A stretch of DNA of 64,000 nt from Polycyclovorans sp002706265 (GTDB taxonomy: Bacteria > Pseudomonadota > Gammaproteobacteria > Nevskiales > Nevskiaceae), in assembly GCA_963973915.1 (NCBI GenBank), contig CAXBBM010000001.1, positions 62,001 through 126,000 on the forward strand, written 5' to 3'. Within the stretch, counting starts at the first letter, position 1, and the number at the start of each line of letters is the position of its first letter. Positions 45,307 through 53,900 of this stretch are shown here, one piece after another. Below the pieces are notes generated by a model that did not search any database, was not told the DNA's origin, and was given only the letters and a program-made list of their open reading frames with translations. A program made the translations under genes and the position numbers.

Positions 45307-48027
45307 ATGCGCTACCTGCGCGCGATCTTGCAGCAGGGCGTGTTTCACCCGCGCCGGACCGTGATCGTCGCGTTGCTGCTGTCCCTGCTGGCGGCCGCAA
45401 TGATCGTCGACTGGGAGCACCGCAGCCTGGACCTGCACATCGACCCCACGCTGGACCGGCTGCTGCCCGATGATGAGCCGGCCCAGGCTGCTTTCGAACG
45501 GCTGAGCCTGACCTTCGGCGCGCCCGACCAGTTGATTGTCGGGCTGGAGATGGCGCAGGTCTTCAGCCCCGAGGGATTGCGCGCCGTGGCCCTCGCCACC
45601 CGGCAGGTGCGGGCGATACCCGGCGTGCGCGACGTGGCGTCGCTGGCCACCGTGCCCAACCTGCTGGCCGATGACGAAGCGCTGGACGTGAGCAGCTTCA
45701 CCCGCCAGGCCGAGGTGGACCCGGGCAGCATCGACCTCATGGCCCGACAGGTGGCCAACAACCCGCTGTACGCGGGGTCGCTGGTCACCGACGACGGCCA
45801 AATGGCGGCGCTGATCATTACCCTGCAAGGCGTCGACGCCCGGCAGTATCTTGCCGCCGACCTCGACGCCCGCCTGCGGGACGCCGCCGCCGTGCCGGGC
45901 GTGACGCGCGTGCGCCTCACCGGAGCCAGCGCCATCCAGGCGGCCACCACCGACGCACTGCTGGGCACCCTGATCCTGATTCTGCCGCTGTTGGTCGCGC
46001 TGCTGCTCGCATTGCTGTGGCTGGCCTTCCGCTCCCTGCGGGCCACGGTGGCCGCCGCGTTGACCCTGACGGTCACACTGCTGTGGACCACCGCGCTGCA
46101 GGTGCAGCTGGGCTGGTCGTTCAACATGGTGACGGTGATCGTGCCGGCTCTGGTGATCACCCTGGGCCTGTCGTACACCGTGCACGTGCTCAGCGAGATG
46201 ATGGTCGCCGGCCTCGACGGCGGTTTGCCCGCCCGGCTCAAGGCGCTGGAGCGCGCGAGCCTGCCGCTGGCCTTGTGCGGGGCTACCACGGCCACCGGGT
46301 TTCTGGCGCTGAGCCTGTCGCCGCTGCCGGCGATTCGCGAGTTTGCCCTGCTCTCGGCGTTTGGCGTGCTGGTGGCCATCGTGTTGATTCTGGTGCTGCT
46401 GCCGGCGCTGTTGCCGGCCAGGCGGGACCCGCCGCCGCGGGACAGCTGGGACCTGCGTCTGGCGAGGCGCACCGCCCCGCGGCTCTCGGCCTGGGTGATT
46501 CACCATCGCGGCCTGATTCTGGGCGCCGGGGTCGGCGTCACGCTGGTGGCGGCGCTGGGCGCCCTGCAGATTCGCAGCGGTGCCGAGTACATCCGCAATT
46601 TCCCCGCCGACAACACCTTGCGCCAGGACTTCGAAGTGCTGAACGACCGCCTGGGCGGCGCGACTCTGGTGTCGGTGTTCGTAGAGACCTTCGTCAATAG
46701 CGCGCTGACCGAGCCGGATCTGCTGCGCGAAATCGACGCCTTGCAGGACTGGTTCAGGCGCCAGCCCGAAGTGGGCTCGGCGCTGTCGTATGTCGACTAT
46801 CTGAAAGTGCTCAACCAGAGCCTCAATGAAGGTGATCCGGCCTATTTCGCGCTGCCTAACAGCGGGCCGGCGGCCAAGCAGATTCTGGTGTTTGGCGCCT
46901 CGGATGCGCTCAAGCGCGTGGTGGACCCCAGTCACCGCAGCGCGGTGATCAGCCTGCGGCTGAACGTCGATGACTCCGCAGCCATTGCGGCCTTCGTGCG
47001 TCGTGCCGAAGAGCGGCTGTCGCAGTTGCCGCGGCCGCTGGACGCCAGCCTCACCGGCATGCCGGTGTTGGCCACCCGCACGGTCGAAGTGCTGGCCAGT
47101 GGGCAATGGCAGTCGTTGGCGGTGGCCGTTGGCGTGATCTGGCTGCTGCTGGCGCTGCTGTTCAACTCAGCCCGCGCCGCAGCGCTGGCGCTGCTGCCCA
47201 ATCTGGCGGTCATCGCGATCTATTTCGGCCTTCTGGGCTACACCGGCATCGGCCTGAACCCCACGACCAGCCTGATCGCCTGCATCGTGCTGGGCGTGGC
47301 CGTGGACGACACCATCCAGTTTCTGGCGCGTTTCAATGGTGCCGCGCGGCGCGAGGGCGACGAGCGCGCCGGTGTGGAATTCGCCCTGGCCCACACCCTG
47401 CGTCCGGTCACCTTGACCAGTATCGGTCTGGTGATCGGCTTTCTGGCGTTCACCGGCAGCGATCTGCAAAGCCACGTGCAATTTGGCCTGCTGGCGTCGG
47501 CGACCCTGGCCATGGCCTGGCTGATCGACCTGACGGTGACGCCGGCACTCGGCTCCAAGCTGCGCATCGTCACCCTCTGGGATTTGATTCGCGTCGATTT
47601 GGGGCAGAACCCGCAGCACACCATTCCGCTGTTCTCGGGCCTCAGCCTGCGTCAGGTGCGGCTGTTTGCGCTGACCGCACGCATGGAGCAGCTGGCGCCC
47701 ACGGCCCTGTTGATCCGCGAAGGTGAGATCGCCCGCGACATGTTTGTGGTCGTCGAGGGGCACTTCGAGGCCTGGGTGGAGCGTGACGGCGGCCGCAAGC
47801 GGCTGGCCACCATGGCGCGCGGTGCGGTGATTGGCGAGGCGGGCTATTTTGGCCAGCGCCGCACCGCGCATGTGGAGGCCACCCGCGATGCCCGCGTGCT
47901 GCGCTTCAACGCAGCCGACCTTGAGCGCATGCGGAAGCGTTATCCGCGAATCGCCGCCACCCTGTTCCGCAACCTCAACCGCATTCAGGCCGAGCGGATT
48001 GCGCGGATGACCGCGCTGGTGCGATGA
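45307..48027 (+). CDS. RND/MMPL-family transporter fused to a cyclic-nucleotide-binding domain
   Basis: A 906-residue protein. Residues 1-770 form a complete RND/MMPL transporter: two repeats, each with one helix, a periplasmic domain and a block of helices (about 215-385 and 600-755). The second block holds GVAVDDTIQFLARF, the usual position of the proton-relay residues. Residues 780-906 form a CRP-like cyclic-nucleotide-binding domain. Its phosphate-binding cassette keeps Glu844 (IGEAGYF) and Arg852-Thr-Ala (RRTAHVEA), so nucleotide binding is possible. The start is ATG 45307 (GTG 45304 is the alternative). It follows the LolA-like gene and overlaps greB by 4 bases. Confidence 0.9.
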   Translation: MRYLRAILQQGVFHPRRTVIVALLLSLLAAAMIVDWEHRSLDLHIDPTLDRLLPDDEPAQAAFERLSLTFGAPDQLIVGLEMAQVFSPEGLRAVALATRQVRAIPGVRDVASLATVPNLLADDEALDVSSFTRQAEVDPGSIDLMARQVANNPLYAGSLVTDDGQMAALIITLQGVDARQYLAADLDARLRDAAAVPGVTRVRLTGASAIQAATTDALLGTLILILPLLVALLLALLWLAFRSLRATVAAALTLTVTLLWTTALQVQLGWSFNMVTVIVPALVITLGLSYTVHVLSEMMVAGLDGGLPARLKALERASLPLALCGATTATGFLALSLSPLPAIREFALLSAFGVLVAIVLILVLLPALLPARRDPPPRDSWDLRLARRTAPRLSAWVIHHRGLILGAGVGVTLVAALGALQIRSGAEYIRNFPADNTLRQDFEVLNDRLGGATLVSVFVETFVNSALTEPDLLREIDALQDWFRRQPEVGSALSYVDYLKVLNQSLNEGDPAYFALPNSGPAAKQILVFGASDALKRVVDPSHRSAVISLRLNVDDSAAIAAFVRRAEERLSQLPRPLDASLTGMPVLATRTVEVLASGQWQSLAVAVGVIWLLLALLFNSARAAALALLPNLAVIAIYFGLLGYTGIGLNPTTSLIACIVLGVAVDDTIQFLARFNGAARREGDERAGVEFALAHTLRPVTLTSIGLVIGFLAFTGSDLQSHVQFGLLASATLAMAWLIDLTVTPALGSKLRIVTLWDLIRVDLGQNPQHTIPLFSGLSLRQVRLFALTARMEQLAPTALLIREGEIARDMFVVVEGHFEAWVERDGGRKRLATMARGAVIGEAGYFGQRRTAHVEATRDARVLRFNAADLERMRKRYPRIAATLFRNLNRIQAERIARMTALVR

Positions 48028-48539
48028 GCCGCTGGCGACCTGCGGCGGCGAAGTCGTCGGCGTACATCACCGCCGAGGGCCATGCGCGGTTGAAGGCCGA
48101 GTTCGAGCACCTGTGGCGCGAGCGCCGGCCCGAGGTGGTGCGCGCCCTGGCCGAGGCTGCGGCGGAGGGCGACCGCTCGGAGAACGCCGAGTACATCTAT
48201 CGCAAGAAAGAGCTGCGCGAAATCGACCGTCGCCTGCAGTATCTGACCACCCGCCTGCAGCACTTGACCGTGGTCGAGACCGAGCCCGCCGATCTTCAGC
48301 GCGTTTTTTTCGGCGCCTGGGTCACGGTGGAAGAGCCTGACGGCCAGTCCAAGACCTGGCGACTGGTGGGCGCCGACGAAATTGACGCGCCGCGCGGCTG
48401 GATCAGCATCGACGCCCCGCTGGCCCGGGGGCTGCTGGGCCGCCGGGTGGGCGACATCGTGCAGGTGGTGCTGCCCGCCGGGTCCCGCGAGCTGGTGATT
48501 CTGGGCGTGCAATACGGGCAGCCCGCCTGCTTGGGCTGA
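48024..48539 (+). CDS. greB: Transcription elongation factor GreB
   Basis: Binds the RNA polymerase secondary channel and stimulates cleavage of backtracked RNA. The 171-residue protein has the N-terminal coiled coil ending in GDRSENAEYIYRKKELREIDRRL, with the catalytic acidic tip, and the C-terminal FKBP-like domain with FFGAWVTVEEPDG. The YRKKELREIDRR form is typical of GreB rather than GreA. The ATG overlaps the transporter stop, so it is translationally coupled to an apparently unrelated gene. Confidence 0.95.
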   Translation: MSRWRPAAAKSSAYITAEGHARLKAEFEHLWRERRPEVVRALAEAAAEGDRSENAEYIYRKKELREIDRRLQYLTTRLQHLTVVETEPADLQRVFFGAWVTVEEPDGQSKTWRLVGADEIDAPRGWISIDAPLARGLLGRRVGDIVQVVLPAGSRELVILGVQYGQPACLG

Positions 48540-48542
48540 GCA

Positions 48543-48562
48543 CGCGGCGTTGCGACGCCGCG
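48543..48562. terminator. Possible bidirectional hairpin between greB and gshA
   Basis: Perfect 8-bp stem CGCGGCGT / ACGCCGCG with TGCG loop, just after greB and before the convergent gshA end. There is no T run on either strand, so it is only a candidate. Confidence 0.35.
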
Positions 48563-48593
48563 GCGTACATCGCCTCATCCGGCGCGCTCTGGA

Positions 48594-49889
48594 TCAGCCC
48601 AGAGACTCCAGCGCCTGCGCTTCGCGGCTTGCGGCCAGTGCGGCCAGACGGGCAATCACGCCGTAGGCATAGAAGCGATTGGGCTGGTCGTCCGGGCCGG
48701 CGCCCGGTTCGGGGTGATTGCCGCACTCTTCGAATGCCAAAGGTTCGAAGCGCATGCCCGGCGCGTTGAGGTTCTCGTCGGCGCCGCGCTGGCTGTTGAG
48801 CCGGTAGAAGCCGCCCACCACATGCTGATCGATCATGTACACCACCGGCTCGGCGGTGGCGTTGTCATCGCCCATGCGTTCGAGAGTCGGCACGCCCTCC
48901 TGCAAGATCGCGCCGGTGACGGCATTGCCTTCTTTCGCGCTGGACATGTGCGTTCTGGCCCGCCGGTTCATTTCGCGCACATCGTCGACCGAGCGCGCCG
49001 TCATGATGCCCATGCCGTAGGTGCCGGTGTCGGATTTGACGATGACGAAGGGCTCGGAGTCGATGTCGTATTCCTCATATTTCTGCCTGATGTCGGCGAG
49101 CAGCCGCTCGACATTGGAGATCAGGCATTCCTCGCCTTCGCGCTTGAGGAAGTTGATCTGTCCGCAGTTGCGAAACAGGGGGTCAATGAACCAGGGGTCG
49201 ATGTCGAGCAAGGTGGCGATTTCGGCCGACACCTCGCGGTAAAAGCCGAAATGCCGCGACTTGAGGCGCGCATGCCAGCCCAGGCCGGTGGGCGGCAGCA
49301 CGGTCTGCTCCAGACCTTTGAGAATCTCCGGCAGGCCGGCAGACAGGTCGTTGTTTAACAGCACCGCACAGGGTTTGATGGCGCCCACCCGCACGGTGTT
49401 GCCGACGCGCACCAGCGGTTTGTAGGTCAGTTGGCGGCCCGACACCGGCAGGTCGATCGTGGTGGGCGCGGTGATGTGGGGCGACAGCGAGCCGATGTGG
49501 ACGTGATAGCCGGCCTTGCTCAGCAGGCTGTGCAGGGTCCCGACGTTTTCCAGATAGAACGCATTGCGGGTGTGGTTTTCGGGCACCAGCACCACGTGCC
49601 GCGCATCGGGGCAGATGCCCTGCATCGCCGCCTGAAAGGCCTGAATGCACAGCGGCTCGAACGAGGGGCTGAGGTTGTTGAATCCGCCCGGGAACAGGTT
49701 GGTGTCCACCGGCGCCAGCTTGAAGCCGGCATTGCGCAAATCGGCCGAGGCATAGAACGGTGCCGCCGTGTTGCGCCACTGTTGGCGGAACCAGGCTTCG
49801 ATGTCGGCCGAGCGCTCGATCAGCCGCGTTTCCAGCGACAGCAGCGGGCCCATGTTGGCGGTGGCAAGACGGGGAACAGGAGGCGTCAT
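48594..49889 (-). CDS. gshA: Glutamate--cysteine ligase, Acidithiobacillus-type (TIGR02049)
   Basis: First enzyme of glutathione synthesis. The 431-residue protein belongs to the distinct gshA family first seen in Acidithiobacillus and Nitrosomonas, not the E. coli type. Readable marks are NLFPGGFNNL, ENHTRNAFYLENV, NNDLSAG, VIVKSDTGTYGMGIM and DQHVVGGFYRLN. The ATG at 49889 has GGAGG upstream (CAGGAGGCGTC). A TACACT -10 lies at 49921-49926. It is divergent from pilG, a position held by gshB in Pseudomonas. Confidence 0.93.
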   Translation of the reverse strand: MTPPVPRLATANMGPLLSLETRLIERSADIEAWFRQQWRNTAAPFYASADLRNAGFKLAPVDTNLFPGGFNNLSPSFEPLCIQAFQAAMQGICPDARHVVLVPENHTRNAFYLENVGTLHSLLSKAGYHVHIGSLSPHITAPTTIDLPVSGRQLTYKPLVRVGNTVRVGAIKPCAVLLNNDLSAGLPEILKGLEQTVLPPTGLGWHARLKSRHFGFYREVSAEIATLLDIDPWFIDPLFRNCGQINFLKREGEECLISNVERLLADIRQKYEEYDIDSEPFVIVKSDTGTYGMGIMTARSVDDVREMNRRARTHMSSAKEGNAVTGAILQEGVPTLERMGDDNATAEPVVYMIDQHVVGGFYRLNSQRGADENLNAPGMRFEPLAFEECGNHPEPGAGPDDQPNRFYAYGVIARLAALAASREAQALESLG

Positions 49890-49920
49890 GGTGCAAACCC
49901 ACATGAATTGAAAGGGGCGC

Positions 49921-49926
49921 AGTGTA
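49921..49926 (-). promoter_or_regulatory. Candidate -10 element of gshA
   Basis: TACACT on the minus strand 31 bases before the gshA ATG, giving a leader of about 25 bases. The -35 region is poor. Confidence 0.4.
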
Positions 49927-50029
49927 GCGCCGCATGTCTGACAGACTGGTGATTGCCGGGCGGCGCTGCGAGTGTGCTAAAAGGCTCGCTACGCCAGTCA
50001 CAAACGTCGTCCAAGGGAGTGGTTCGCCT

Positions 50030-50419
50030 GTGTCCGAAGAGCAAAGCTCAGCCGTGCGCATCATGGTGGTCGACGACAGCCAGACCATCAGGAAAACCGC
50101 CGAGTCACTGCTCACCAAGGCCGGCTACGAGGTGGTGACCGCGCAAGATGGCTTCGAGGCCCTGGCCGTGCTGGCGCGCAGCACGCCGGCACTGGTGTTC
50201 ATCGACATCATGATGCCGCGCCTGGACGGTTATCAGGCCTGCGCACTGATCAAGGGCAACCCCCAGTTCGCAAAAATCCCGGTGATCATGCTGTCGTCCA
50301 AAGACGGCCTGTTTGACCGCGCGCGCGGACGCCTCGTGGGCTCTGACCAGTACCTCACCAAGCCCTTCACCCGCGAAGAACTGCTGGCGGCGGTCGAGTC
50401 TCATCTTGGTGCCGCTTGA
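50030..50419 (+). CDS. pilG: Twitching-motility response regulator PilG
   Basis: Single-domain CheY-like receiver of the Pil-Chp pathway that controls pilus extension. The 129-residue protein has the acidic pair in MVVDDSQTIRKTAESLLTKAG, the phosphoacceptor Asp in FIDIMMPRLDGYQ, and the Lys in LTKPF. The sequence around QTIRKTAE is PilG-like. I chose the GTG at 50030 with AAGGGAG about 10 bases upstream; the frame is open to 49934 but those residues are unconserved. First gene of the chemosensory operon. Confidence 0.92.
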   Translation: MSEEQSSAVRIMVVDDSQTIRKTAESLLTKAGYEVVTAQDGFEALAVLARSTPALVFIDIMMPRLDGYQACALIKGNPQFAKIPVIMLSSKDGLFDRARGRLVGSDQYLTKPFTREELLAAVESHLGAA

Positions 50420-50949
50420 TGTCGCTGGGACCGTTTGAGTATCTGCTGGCGCTCGATGGACAGCTGCGAACGCTGCGGGTCGACCTTGCCACCGAAACCA
50501 CAACCCGCTGGAAGGGGCTGATGGTGCGGGTCGGCAGCGACACCCTGCTGGTGCCGCAGGCCGACGTCAGCGAGGTCATCCCGCCGCCGCCGGCGACCAC
50601 GGTGCCCAATGCCCGCGCCTGGTTGCGCGGCGTCGGCAACCTGCGCGGGCTGTTGCTGACGCTGGTCGACCTCAAGGCGCTGATGGGTGACGGGCCTACC
50701 CGTCCCGGCCGCCTGCAGCGAACCCTGGTGGTCAACACCCAGACGCCGTGGCTGGGCTTCATGGTCGACGAAGTGGTCGGCTCGCGCAGTTTCGACGTGA
50801 GCGATCAATGCGAATGGCCTGCCGCCGAAGGGGACCCGTGGATGGCGGTCACGCTCGGAGCCCTGCGCACCGCCGACGCCGGCGCCCTGCGGGTGATCAG
50901 CCTGCACAAACTCGCGGCCAGCGAGCGGGTACGCCATGCCGGTTGGTGA
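50419..50949 (+). CDS. pilI: Chemotaxis coupling protein PilI (CheW-like)
   Basis: CheW-domain adaptor that couples receptors to the histidine kinase ChpA. The 176-residue protein shows GLMVRVGSDTLLVPQADVSEVIPPP, LRGVGNLRGLLLTLVDLKALMG and GFMVDEVVGSRSF, all typical of PilI. The ATG overlaps the pilG stop by one base, and the gene overlaps chpA by 14 bases. No pilH lies between pilG and pilI, and no pilJ receptor follows. Confidence 0.92.
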   Translation: MSLGPFEYLLALDGQLRTLRVDLATETTTRWKGLMVRVGSDTLLVPQADVSEVIPPPPATTVPNARAWLRGVGNLRGLLLTLVDLKALMGDGPTRPGRLQRTLVVNTQTPWLGFMVDEVVGSRSFDVSDQCEWPAAEGDPWMAVTLGALRTADAGALRVISLHKLAASERVRHAGW

Positions 50950-53900
50950 CCGCGGGTTGGGCCTGATGGCGCCGCTGCCCGAGGGTTATCGGGTGCTGTG
51001 GATACGACCCGGCATCGAGCGCAGCCTGATCAAGGTGCGATTGGCCATCGAGCGCCATGTGGAAGGCCGCGACGGCGCCGTGCCGCTGGACGAGGCGCTG
51101 GGCGCGCTGCAAGAGCTGCAGGGCGTTGCGCAGGTGCTGCCCTGGGTCAGCTTGCGGCTGAGCTTCGACGGCATGGCCGACGTGCTGAGCGGCCGGCGCG
51201 GCACCGTCGCCGAGGGGGCCGATCAATTCAGCACCACCGACAGTGGCCTCAGTGCCGTGTTGAGCGGCTGCGTGCTGATTCCCGACTATCTCGATCTGCT
51301 GGCCCGTGGCCAGGCCGATTCGCCCTTGCTGCTGTTGCCGCTGATCAACGAGCTGCGGCTGGCGGTGAAGCGGCCGCTGGTGGCCGAATCGGCCATCATT
51401 GCCCTGCAATTGGCGCAGCAGCCCTGGCCCGCGCGTGAGGGCGATGGCCGCGCCCACCCCAGCCAGATGCCCGCCCTGGCGCGCAAGGCTTCGGCCTACT
51501 ACCAGTCGTCACTGCTGGCGGTGATGCGCGAGCAATCCGATGCGCGCGCCCACTGGGGCCGCCTCGGCAAACTGTCGGAGCAGTTGGCGTCGGCCACGCC
51601 GGATCTGCCGTCGTACTGGTTGTGGACCAGCCTGGCCGCCCTCGTCGAAGCCGTGCTGACGCGCAGGCTGGACTTCGGGATGGAGCTGCGCCGTCAGCTC
51701 GGCGCCGTCGGGCAACTGTTGAAGCGTCTGGGCGAACGGCCTGCCGATGCTGCGATCAATGCCGAAGCCGAAGTCGCGGCCGAAGTGGCAGCGCTGGCCG
51801 CCGGCCTGCTGTACCTCGTCGCCCGTGCGGTGCCGGGTGGACGGCGCGTCATGGCGGTACAGGCTGCCTGGCGTCTGCGCGAATGGGTGCCCGACGACTG
51901 CGTCATTGAACGTCGCCGAGCCCAGTTGCAAGGCCCCAACGCGCGGCTGCTGACCCAGGTCACCCGTGAATTGAGGGCTGATCTGGCCGAAGCCAAAGAC
52001 GCCATCGATCTTGCGGTGCGCACGGCCGAGCCCGTTCATCTGGAACTGGCCGAACGGTGCCTGGCGCAGATTGCCGACACGCTGCGCGGCTTGGGGTTGC
52101 TCACGCTGGGCGCCCACGTGACGCGCCAGTGCGGGCAGTTGGCCGAACTCAAGCTCACGGCCGACGTGGCCGGCTGGGAAGCCCTTGCGGGCAACCTCTT
52201 GCGGGTTGAGGCCAGCCTTGAACGCGAGCTGTTCGGCCAACTCGGCGGCCTGGTGCCGCCCATGACGCCGGAGCCGGGCGAGCTGCCCAACCCGACCCTC
52301 GAAGACAGTCGCATCGCCCTGATCCGGGTGGCACTGGGAGACCTGGCCCGCGCACGCGGTGCGCTCGACACGGCCTTCCGCCGGCGCGATGCGGCAGGTC
52401 TGGCCGATGTGCCGGCGCTGCTGGAGCGCGTGGCCCTGGTGCTGCCGATCATCGAGCAGGGGGCCATCGCCACGGCCTTGAGGGGTCTGGCAGCGGTCGT
52501 TGCCCACCCGGCCCTGGTTGTCGAGGGCCCGGAAACCGAATGGGCGGGCTTGTTCGCCCTGATCAGCTCGCGGGTCGAACTGTCGCTGGAAGCGCTGCGT
52601 GATGGCCTTGGGGCCGGGCTGATCGAAGGCGAGATTGATCCGTTTGCCGACATTGAGCGGCTGTTGGCGGAGCTGCGCGCCCTGCTGCCCACTGGCCCAT
52701 CCGGCGCGCTGACTGCCCCCGCCGCGCCAGCCGCAGCCGCGCCCGAACCGCTGCCGACGGACCCCGATGACACCGATCCGGCGCTGCGCGAAATCTTCTG
52801 TGAAGAAGCCGCCGAGGTGTTGATCACCCTGGACGGCGTGATCCCCGCATGGCGGCGGCAACCGGAGCGCTCCGAGGCACTGCTGGTCATCCGCCGCGCC
52901 TTTCACACCCTCAAAGGCTCCGGGCGCATGGTCGGCGCCGACGATCTGGCCGACTTTGCGTGGTCGGTGGAGCGCGTGCTCAACGCGGTCCTCGACGGCG
53001 CGCGCGACATCGGGCACGACGTGATCGACGTGATCACCTCAGCGCATCAGGCCTTGCCAGAAATGATCACGCGCTTCCGCGCGGGCGAAGCGCTGCCCGA
53101 CCCCGCGGCGTCGCTGATCGAGCGTGCCCGGCAGTGCCTGGAGGGGCCGAAGGTCACCACCGAGATGCGCGCGGCCTTCGTCGATGATGCCAACGACAGG
53201 CTGGATCAGATCAGCCTTTGGCTGCAGCAGCCCGGTGCGCATCGCGACGTGCCCGATTCGGTGATTCGCGCCTTTCATACCCTGCGCGGCGCCTCCAGTG
53301 CCGTCGGCCTGCCGGCTCTGGCCGAAGTGGCGGCCGAATGCGAGCACTGGCTTGATGGCTTGCGCGCCATTGGCCGGCGACCCGAGGCCGAGGCCTGTGA
53401 GGTGCTGGCGGCGGTGGTCGAACAGGCGCGCAACTGGGTGTCGACCGTCAATCAGGTCGATGCCGACGCCGCTGACGGCACGCAGATGCTGGCGCGGCTG
53501 CGCCATGCGCAGACGCAGGCGCCGGACGCGGTGAAGGCGGTGGTGGCCGCGCGCGAGTTGATCGAGGTGTTTTCGATGGAGGCGCTCGACCTCATCGACA
53601 GAACCGAGTCGCTGTCACGCGAATGGGCGCAGGACCCCGCGCGCCACGACCTGCCCGAGGCCATGCAGCGCGAACTGCACACGCTGGGCGGCGCGGCCGC
53701 CGTCTCGGGCGTGCCGTCGCTGGCCCAGGTGGCCCGCGCGCTGGAAAGGCGCCTGGCGCAGGTCACGCCCGGGCCGATGGTGTTTGCGCAGTTGCCCGCG
53801 GTCTTCGAGGCCCTGCAGCAACTGCTGGATGCCTATCGCGAAGGCCGTGCGCCGGCCGTCGCGCCCGACCTGCTCGAGCGCATCGAGGGTCTGGGGCGCG

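Noticed and set aside
45103..47106. A 667-codon open frame antisense to the RND transporter
   Set aside because: Gln/His/Arg-rich shadow translation; the sense strand gives a clear transporter.
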